NCBI GenBank assembly: GCA_021810725.1
Contig: JAJZIE010000026.1
Coordinates: 1-15,816, forward strand
DNA length: 15,816 bases
Direction of reading: 5' to 3'
Source: Bacillota bacterium
Lineage (GTDB): Bacteria > Bacillota > Sulfobacillia > JAJZYS01 > JAJYTV01
Every line of letters begins with the position of its first letter. Within the stretch, counting starts at the first letter, position 1. Position numbers and translations under genes: made by a program. Shown one piece after another: positions 11,948-15,816 of this stretch. The notes beneath the pieces were generated by a model. The model was given only the letters and a program-made list of their open reading frames with translations, had not been told where the DNA came from and ran no database searches.

Positions 11948-13750
11948 TTACTCTACCGTGACGCTTTTGGCCAAATTGCGCGGCTGGTCGATGGGGCAAC
12001 CGCGCGCTTCGGCCACTTCCACTGCCAGCAACTGCAGCGGAAGGGCCCCGAGCAGGTACGCCCCAATGCGCTCCTTAAGCGGTAGGGTAACCTGCAGCGT
12101 GGCACCGAGTTCGCTACCGACAGCGACGCCGTAAGCCCCCCTTGCGGTGGCCTCCGCGAGAGAGCTGCGAAGCTTTACGGCATGCCTCGGGTCCGTGACG
12201 CAGACGATCACAGGCACGCGTTGATCAACGAGCGCCAGCGGGCCGTGCTTCAGTTCTCCAGCCGCGAACGCCTCGCTCCAGACGTAGGACAGTTCCTTGA
12301 GCTTGAGGGAACCTTCGCGCGCCAAGCTGAGATCCTGGCCGCGCCCGAGGAAAATGACGCCCGGGGCCTGGGCGCACGTTTCGATCAGCTCCTTGGGCAG
12401 ATGGAACGCGGCGAGGAAGTCTTCGGCAACCGTCGGCACCGCCCGCAGGGCATGCAGATCGGTGGGGGAGAGCGGACGCTGGTGCGCCTGTGCCAGGGCC
12501 GCCGTGAGGAGTTCAAGAGCGATGACCTGCGTCGTGAACGCCTTCGTCGACGCCACAGAAATCTCGAAGCCCGCCCTGAGGTCCAGGACGTAGTCGCTCT
12601 CGCGCGCGATTGTCGATGCCGGCGCGTTCACCAGCGATAGTACCGTTGCGCCGAGGTCTCGGGCGTGGCGCAAGGCCGCCAGGGTGTCGATCGTCTCGCC
12701 CGACTGGCTGACCGCAATCGCCAGCGTGCCCGGTTCGAGGAAGGCTCGCGTGTCCCGGAACTCGCTGGCGAGTTCAGCCTGCGCGGGGAGGTGCACCACC
12801 TCTGCGAGGCGCTCCACGGCCATCTGGCAAGCGTGCAGCGACGAGCCCATCGCCAGAAAGACGATGCGTTCCACCGAGCGCAGGAACTCCTGGTCAATGC
12901 CGTCGTCGCCCAGGTTCACCTGGCCCACGTCGTCCAGCCGGCCCGCCATGACGCGCCGCCAGGCGATCGGCTGCTCCATGAGCTCCTTGCGGTAGAAGGT
13001 GCCGTGTTCGCCCGCATCGGGCAACTCGCCGTCGCCCTCGATCGGGTGCAGGGTCTTCGCGATCGGCTCAAGATCCTCCAAACGGAAGACTTCGATCTTA
13101 CCTGGGCGGATGTCCGCGATCTCCCCGTCGTCCAGGTAGATGCACTCACTGAGCCAGGGAGCGAGCGCGATCGCTCCTGATGCCACGTAGGCCTCGTTCT
13201 CGGTTGCGCCGATGGCGATCGGACTCGTGCGGCGCACCGCCACGAGTCGGTCCGGCTGGTGCACATCCATGACGAGCAGGGCGTAGGCTCCCTCGCACCT
13301 GCGCGCAACCTCGCTCAGGCGCGCGCGAAGATCCGCCGGCCCCGTTTCGAGCAGATGGGCCACGAGCTCGGAGTCGGTCTCGGAGCGCAGCACGTGCCCG
13401 GCTTCGAGCAGTTCGGAGCGCAACTCGTCCGCGTTCTCGATGATGCCGTTGTGGACGATCGCGATTTCGCCCTTGCAGTCGGTGTGCGGATGGGCATTAC
13501 GGTCCGAGACACCGCCGTGCGTCGCCCAACGCGTGTGCCCGATGCCGATGTGGCTCGGCGGCGGCGGGGACTCGGCCAAGACTTCCTCGAGAACCCGAAG
13601 GGCTCCCGCCTTGCGCCGCAAATAGATGCTGCCTTCGTCCTCGAGCGCGATGCCCGCCGAATCGTAACCGCGGTATTCCAGGCGCTTGAGGCCGCCCAGG
13701 AGCACTTCGGCCGCCTGTTTCGGCCCTACGTAGCCCATGATCCCGCACAT
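11948..13750 (-). CDS. glmS: glutamine-fructose-6-phosphate aminotransferase (isomerizing)
   Basis: A 600-residue enzyme making glucosamine-6-phosphate from fructose-6-phosphate and glutamine, the entry to cell-wall amino sugars. Seen: MCGIMGYVG, where Cys2 becomes the N-terminal nucleophile, LEYRGYDSAGI, HTRWATHGGVSDRNAHPH and the glutaminase domain to about 220; two SIS sugar-isomerase domains (about 290-420, with SQSGETIDTL, and 460-590); and the C-terminal signature PRNLAKSVTVE. Length is normal. ATG 13750 is chosen because Cys must follow Met; AGAAGGGG lies 11 nt upstream. The leader carries a glmS ribozyme. The last codons form the usual TnsD recognition region of attTn7, and a Tn7-like element lies just downstream. 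Confidence 0.97.
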   Translation of the reverse strand: MCGIMGYVGPKQAAEVLLGGLKRLEYRGYDSAGIALEDEGSIYLRRKAGALRVLEEVLAESPPPPSHIGIGHTRWATHGGVSDRNAHPHTDCKGEIAIVHNGIIENADELRSELLEAGHVLRSETDSELVAHLLETGPADLRARLSEVARRCEGAYALLVMDVHQPDRLVAVRRTSPIAIGATENEAYVASGAIALAPWLSECIYLDDGEIADIRPGKIEVFRLEDLEPIAKTLHPIEGDGELPDAGEHGTFYRKELMEQPIAWRRVMAGRLDDVGQVNLGDDGIDQEFLRSVERIVFLAMGSSLHACQMAVERLAEVVHLPAQAELASEFRDTRAFLEPGTLAIAVSQSGETIDTLAALRHARDLGATVLSLVNAPASTIARESDYVLDLRAGFEISVASTKAFTTQVIALELLTAALAQAHQRPLSPTDLHALRAVPTVAEDFLAAFHLPKELIETCAQAPGVIFLGRGQDLSLAREGSLKLKELSYVWSEAFAAGELKHGPLALVDQRVPVIVCVTDPRHAVKLRSSLAEATARGAYGVAVGSELGATLQVTLPLKERIGAYLLGALPLQLLAVEVAEARGCPIDQPRNLAKSVTVE

Positions 13751-13782
13751 ACGCGAAAACACCCCTTCTGACCGCATGTGAA

Positions 13783-13795
13783 CGCGAGACTCGCG
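13783..13795. repeat. short palindrome in the glmS leader
   Basis: CGCGAG-A-CTCGCG lies about 33 nt upstream of the glmS start, between ribozyme and ribosome site. It is compact and could be a small RNA hairpin; no role is evident. Confidence 0.3.
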
Positions 13796-13839
13796 CAGGC
13801 CATGCAGATAGAGGGGTGCGCAAACGCGACCCTCGCCTG

Positions 13840-13973
13840 CCGACCCTTTTCCCCCGAGGGATCGCTCCCTGGCTTTGTGAGGTCTTTGACGGTCCAGGCC
13901 AACCGGGGGTCACCCGCCGAAAGCTCCGAGATCCCCCACCTCGTCCACTCGCCCGAAGGCGAGTGCTGGCGCT
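13840..13973 (-). ncRNA. glmS ribozyme (glucosamine-6-phosphate-activated self-cleaving RNA)
   Basis: In the glmS leader. Seen on the minus strand: the core AAGCGCC, with predicted cleavage between 13973 and 13972; P2 as a perfect 8-bp stem (13946-13953 with 13958-13965) capped by UUCG; then the conserved GACGAGG (13939-13945), TTTCGGCGGGTGA (13910-13922) followed by CCCCCGG, and a P4.1 hairpin with a GCGA tetraloop (13857-13870). The order and conserved bases match the Bacillota ribozyme as I know it. Known role: glucosamine-6-phosphate acts as cofactor for cleavage, which destabilises glmS mRNA. The 3' boundary is approximate. About 90-110 nt separate it from the start codon. Confidence 0.9.
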
Positions 13974-14076
13974 TGTATGTGTTTGCATGGCGATGCGTTG
14001 CGATGTGTCGCGACGCTCACTGGACCGAGTTTCGCACGCGAGGGTGAGGCGCGCAAGTGCCTCTACCTGGCTCGTG

Positions 14077-14085
14077 TGCTATACT
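14077..14085 (+). promoter_or_regulatory. extended -10 promoter element for tatA
   Basis: TGCTATACT is a TGn-TATACT extended -10 box. No good -35 lies 17 nt upstream, as is common for extended -10 promoters. The leader to ATG 14133 would be about 40 nt. Confidence 0.5.
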
Positions 14086-14132
14086 GTACGCATTCTGATC
14101 GCGGGGGGACCGTGGCAAAGGAGCGCTTAACC

Positions 14133-14327
14133 ATGGATATCCTTTCGCCGGTCCACCTCATCATCATCCTGGCGATCGCCCTGTTGCTGTTCGGACCCAG
14201 GCGACTGCCCGAGCTGGGACAAGGCCTCGGCAAGACGATCAGAGAATTCCGCAAGGCCATGCAGGAAGGATCGGACGCCGCGGATAAGCCCGCCGCTCCG
14301 CCCTCCAAGGAGGAAGAGCTTCGCTGA
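14133..14327 (+). CDS. tatA: Sec-independent (Tat) translocase subunit TatA/E
   Basis: A 64-residue component of the twin-arginine translocase pore for folded proteins. Seen: a short N-tail, one transmembrane helix (about 7-21, HLIIILAIALLLF), the hinge FGPRRLPELGQGLGK (21-35), an amphipathic helix (TIREFRKAMQEG) and a charged tail. The FGP hinge and LPELG are diagnostic. AAAGGAG lies about 9 nt before ATG 14133; longer upstream frames are not real. tatC is not in the window, so whether this acts as TatA or TatB cannot be told from sequence alone, but the length favours TatA/E. The DedA gene follows after 16 nt. Confidence 0.95.
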   Translation: MDILSPVHLIIILAIALLLFGPRRLPELGQGLGKTIREFRKAMQEGSDAADKPAAPPSKEEELR

Positions 14328-14343
14328 TGCTCCCCCGCTCCAG

Positions 14344-14943
14344 ATGACGCCGGAGCACTTGCGTGAGCTACTAACCCAATATGGCTACCCTTTGCTTTTG
14401 TTGGTCAGCACGATCGAAGGCACGGGCATGCCCGGCCCGATCGAGCTGTTTTTTGTTGCTGCAGGCGTGCTGATCGGCCGTGGCGAGATGTCTCTCACCA
14501 TGGTGTGGCTGGTCGTGACGCTGGGCAACGTGCTTGGCAACGCGATCGGCTACGGCGTGGGTAGAATGGGCGGCAGGCCGCTCCTGGACCGGGCCATGCG
14601 CATGTTGCACATACCGCCCAGGGCCATGCAGCGCGTCGAGGAGTGGTTTGGCCGCTACGGCCTCTTCGCTCAGGCGATCTCGCGCTGGATCGGGGTGACA
14701 CGGACCCCCGCGATCCTGGGCGCGGGCGTGGTGCGCGCTCCACTCCTGCCCTACCTGCTCGGATCACTGATCGGTGACGGCATCTGGGCTCTCTTCTGGT
14801 CGTTGCTTGGCATGGGCATCGGCAAGGGCGTCGAGAGTCTCATCAATCACGGCGCCGGGCTGATCACGCTCGCCGTGGTTGTGGTGGCCGCGGCCGCCCT
14901 GGTGTGGTGGTGGCTGCTGCGCCGGTCGCGTAGCCAGGGGTAG
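14344..14943 (+). CDS. DedA-family (SNARE-associated/VTT domain) membrane protein
   Basis: A 199-residue inner-membrane protein. Seen: N-terminal helix and re-entrant segment (YPLLLLVSTIEGTGMPGPIE), then FFVAAGVLI, GNVLGNAIGYGVGRMGG and FAQAISRWIGVTRTPAILGAG, the DedA motif with the essential Arg residues, followed by LPYLLGSLIGDGIWALFW and a C-terminal transmembrane helix (about 172-191). Known of the family: lipid scramblase or transport roles, including recycling of undecaprenyl phosphate or phosphatidylethanolamine; which one applies here is not shown. The start ATG 14344 has only a weak ribosome site and probably depends on coupling with tatA. Confidence 0.92.
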   Translation: MTPEHLRELLTQYGYPLLLLVSTIEGTGMPGPIELFFVAAGVLIGRGEMSLTMVWLVVTLGNVLGNAIGYGVGRMGGRPLLDRAMRMLHIPPRAMQRVEEWFGRYGLFAQAISRWIGVTRTPAILGAGVVRAPLLPYLLGSLIGDGIWALFWSLLGMGIGKGVESLINHGAGLITLAVVVVAAAALVWWWLLRRSRSQG

Positions 14944-14987
14944 GAGACGGAGACCTTCAGCCTGGGCATGCAAAGTTTACTGAACGG

Positions 14988-15022
14988 CGTTCGGGTTTAA
15001 TGCCTTGAACCCGCACCGAACG
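14988..15022. repeat. interrupted inverted repeat upstream of the AbrB-like gene
   Basis: CGTTCGGGTT (14988-14997) pairs with AACCCG (15008-15013) and, after CAC, CGAACG (15017-15022). It overlaps the predicted -35 box at 15005-15010. It may be an operator or the terminator of the tatA-dedA unit; no U-run follows. Confidence 0.45.
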
Positions 15023-15034
15023 TCCGGGCATAAT
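15005..15034 (+). promoter_or_regulatory. candidate sigma70-type promoter for the AbrB-like gene
   Basis: TTGAAC (15005-15010) and CATAAT (15029-15034) are 18 nt apart. Transcription would begin near the SD-sequestering hairpin at 15035-15051. Confidence 0.5.
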
Positions 15035-15051
15035 CGCCTCCTGTGGAGGCG
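15035..15051 (+). promoter_or_regulatory. hairpin that buries the AbrB-like Shine-Dalgarno
   Basis: CGCCTCC (15035-15041), loop TGT, GGAGGCG (15045-15051): a perfect 7-bp stem whose 3' arm contains the only good ribosome site (GGAGG, 15045-15049) for the TTG start at 15059. As RNA it would block initiation unless melted or bypassed. Confidence 0.6.
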
Positions 15052-15058
15052 ATGGGCA

Positions 15059-15268
15059 TTGTTGGTCAAGGTTGGCAAGGACGGGCTGGTCGAGATCCCC
15101 GCAGAAGTGCGCCAGAGCCTGGGCCTGGCCCCCGGAACCTACTACCGGATCCTTCAGCGTGGACAAGACATGGTTCTGCAGCGGCTCGAGGACGCGCATG
15201 TGCGCTGCTTGACGCTGGAGATGGGCGCAGATACAATACATTCCGCTAGTAGCACTCAGCACGAGTGA
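15059..15268 (+). CDS. small AbrB/SpoVT/MazE-type domain protein
   Basis: A 69-residue protein with a swapped-hairpin beta-barrel of the AbrB class at residues 1-45 (LVKVGKDGLVEIPAEVRQSL, GLAPGTYYRILQRGQDMVL), followed by a short tail (HVRCLTLEMG). Such domains bind DNA as dimers, in transition-state regulators or in antitoxins. No toxin gene is adjacent, so antitoxin is not supported. Start: TTG 15059 lies 9 nt after GGAGG; TTG 15062 is possible, and the in-frame TTG 15005 is the predicted -35 box rather than a start. The 3' end of the gene contains the groES promoter, and its stop lies within the CIRCE operator. A link to heat-shock control is possible but unproven. Confidence 0.75.
   Translation: MLVKVGKDGLVEIPAEVRQSLGLAPGTYYRILQRGQDMVLQRLEDAHVRCLTLEMGADTIHSASSTQHE
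15209..15237 (+). promoter_or_regulatory. sigma70-type promoter of groESL
   Basis: TTGACG (15209-15214) and TACAAT (15232-15237) with ideal 17-nt spacing, located inside the AbrB-like coding sequence. Transcription would start around 15243-15245, just before CIRCE. Confidence 0.8.
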
Positions 15269-15275
15269 GTGCCAA
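15249..15275. promoter_or_regulatory. CIRCE operator (HrcA binding site)
   Basis: GTAGCACTC, nine bases, GAGTGCCAA matches the CIRCE consensus TTAGCACTC-N9-GAGTGCTAA except for one base in each arm. It lies immediately after the groES promoter start point and overlaps the end of the AbrB-like gene (TGA 15266-15268). HrcA repression relieved by heat is the expected control. Confidence 0.9.
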
Positions 15276-15292
15276 CAAGGAGGAGGGATCCT

Positions 15293-15574
15293 GTGCTCAG
15301 GCCGCTCGGTGACCGCATCGTGGTCAAGGTTCTTGAGGCAGAGGAGAAGACGGCAGGCGGTATCATCCTGCCGGACACCGCTAAGGACAAGCCCCAGGAG
15401 GGCGAGGTCATCGCCGTCGGATCGGGTCGGATGCTGGAGAACGGCAACCGCGTCGAGCCGGAGGTCAAGGTCGGCGACCGGGTCATCTTCTCGAAGTACG
15501 GCGGGACCGAGGTCAAGATCGGTGACGTCGAGTACCTGATTGTCCGCGAGCAGGACCTGCTCGCGATCAAGTAA
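15293..15574 (+). CDS. groES: co-chaperonin GroES (Hsp10)
   Basis: A 93-residue co-chaperonin that caps GroEL. Seen: LRPLGDRIVVKVLEAEEKTAGGIILPDTAKDKPQ, the mobile loop with GGIILPD (22-28), EGEVIAVGSG, VGDRVIFSKYGGTEVKI and the ending YLIVREQDLLAIK. Length is normal. AAGGAGGAGGG (15278-15288) lies shortly before GTG 15293, which gives the standard MLRPLGDR-type N-terminus. groEL follows after 32 nt. Expression is expected from the promoter at 15209-15237 under HrcA/CIRCE control. Confidence 0.97.
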   Translation: MLRPLGDRIVVKVLEAEEKTAGGIILPDTAKDKPQEGEVIAVGSGRMLENGNRVEPEVKVGDRVIFSKYGGTEVKIGDVEYLIVREQDLLAIK

Positions 15575-15606
15575 GCCAAGACTAGTTAGGGAGGGTTCAG
15601 GAGAGC

Positions 15607-15816
<210 letters not shown>

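Noticed and set aside
13751..13777. Upstream extension of glmS by nine codons
   Set aside because: The glutaminase needs Cys directly after the initiator Met, so ATG 13750 is the true start.
15059..15268. Toxin-antitoxin module for the AbrB-like gene
   Set aside because: No toxin-like ORF lies next to it; the neighbours are dedA and groES.

Overview
This is a GC-rich bacterial window with two different halves. From about 11,950 to the end it holds conserved housekeeping genes: glmS (minus strand) with a recognisable glmS ribozyme in its leader, then tatA, a dedA-family gene, a small AbrB-like gene, and groES-groEL (groEL runs off the window) under a sigma70-type promoter and a CIRCE/HrcA operator. 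A glmS ribozyme together with CIRCE control suggests a GC-rich member of the Bacillota or a deep Terrabacteria-type lineage. Many accessory genes resemble actinobacterial families. No rRNA or tRNA is present, so the taxon cannot be fixed.

The left part, which lies downstream of glmS, is an accessory region of short unrelated cassettes: an ABC-2 type ATPase (partial) and permease; an alpha/beta hydrolase; a secreted protein of unknown function; a structured intergenic stretch with a possible 22-codon ORF; an AraC-type regulator with a VOC (glyoxalase-fold) partner; a BNR/Asp-box beta-propeller coupled to a MoaD/ThiS-like protein; a broken dihydrofolate-reductase-family gene cut off at a large hairpin; a membrane-anchored collagen-like protein; and an ECF42-type sigma factor behind two YCII/DGPF genes, the second of which is frameshifted.

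The most striking feature is a 1,521-bp element at 10,403-11,923 whose centre of insertion is about 22 bp past the glmS stop codon. It has 25-bp inverted ends (22 of 25 identical) that begin TG and end CA, a perfect 5-bp duplication (GCGAA) on both sides, and repeated 20-bp motifs at its ends that resemble Tn7 TnsB-binding sites. This is the insertion geometry of Tn7 at attTn7. The element has no transposition genes. Its only cargo is an ECF sigma factor translationally coupled to a single-pass membrane protein that is probably its anti-sigma factor. I read it as a non-autonomous mini-Tn7-like element delivering a transcriptional switch. A second, decayed end of the same type lies at 7,940-8,009 upstream of the collagen-like gene, so the region downstream of glmS has probably received more than one such insertion.

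Genes are mostly in short operons with overlapping stop and start codons: ATPase/permease, BNR/MoaD, YCII/YCII/sigma, and sigma/anti-sigma. Several accessory genes are decaying: the DHFR-family remnant, the second YCII gene, and possibly the VOC gene, where the expected ATG has become ACG.
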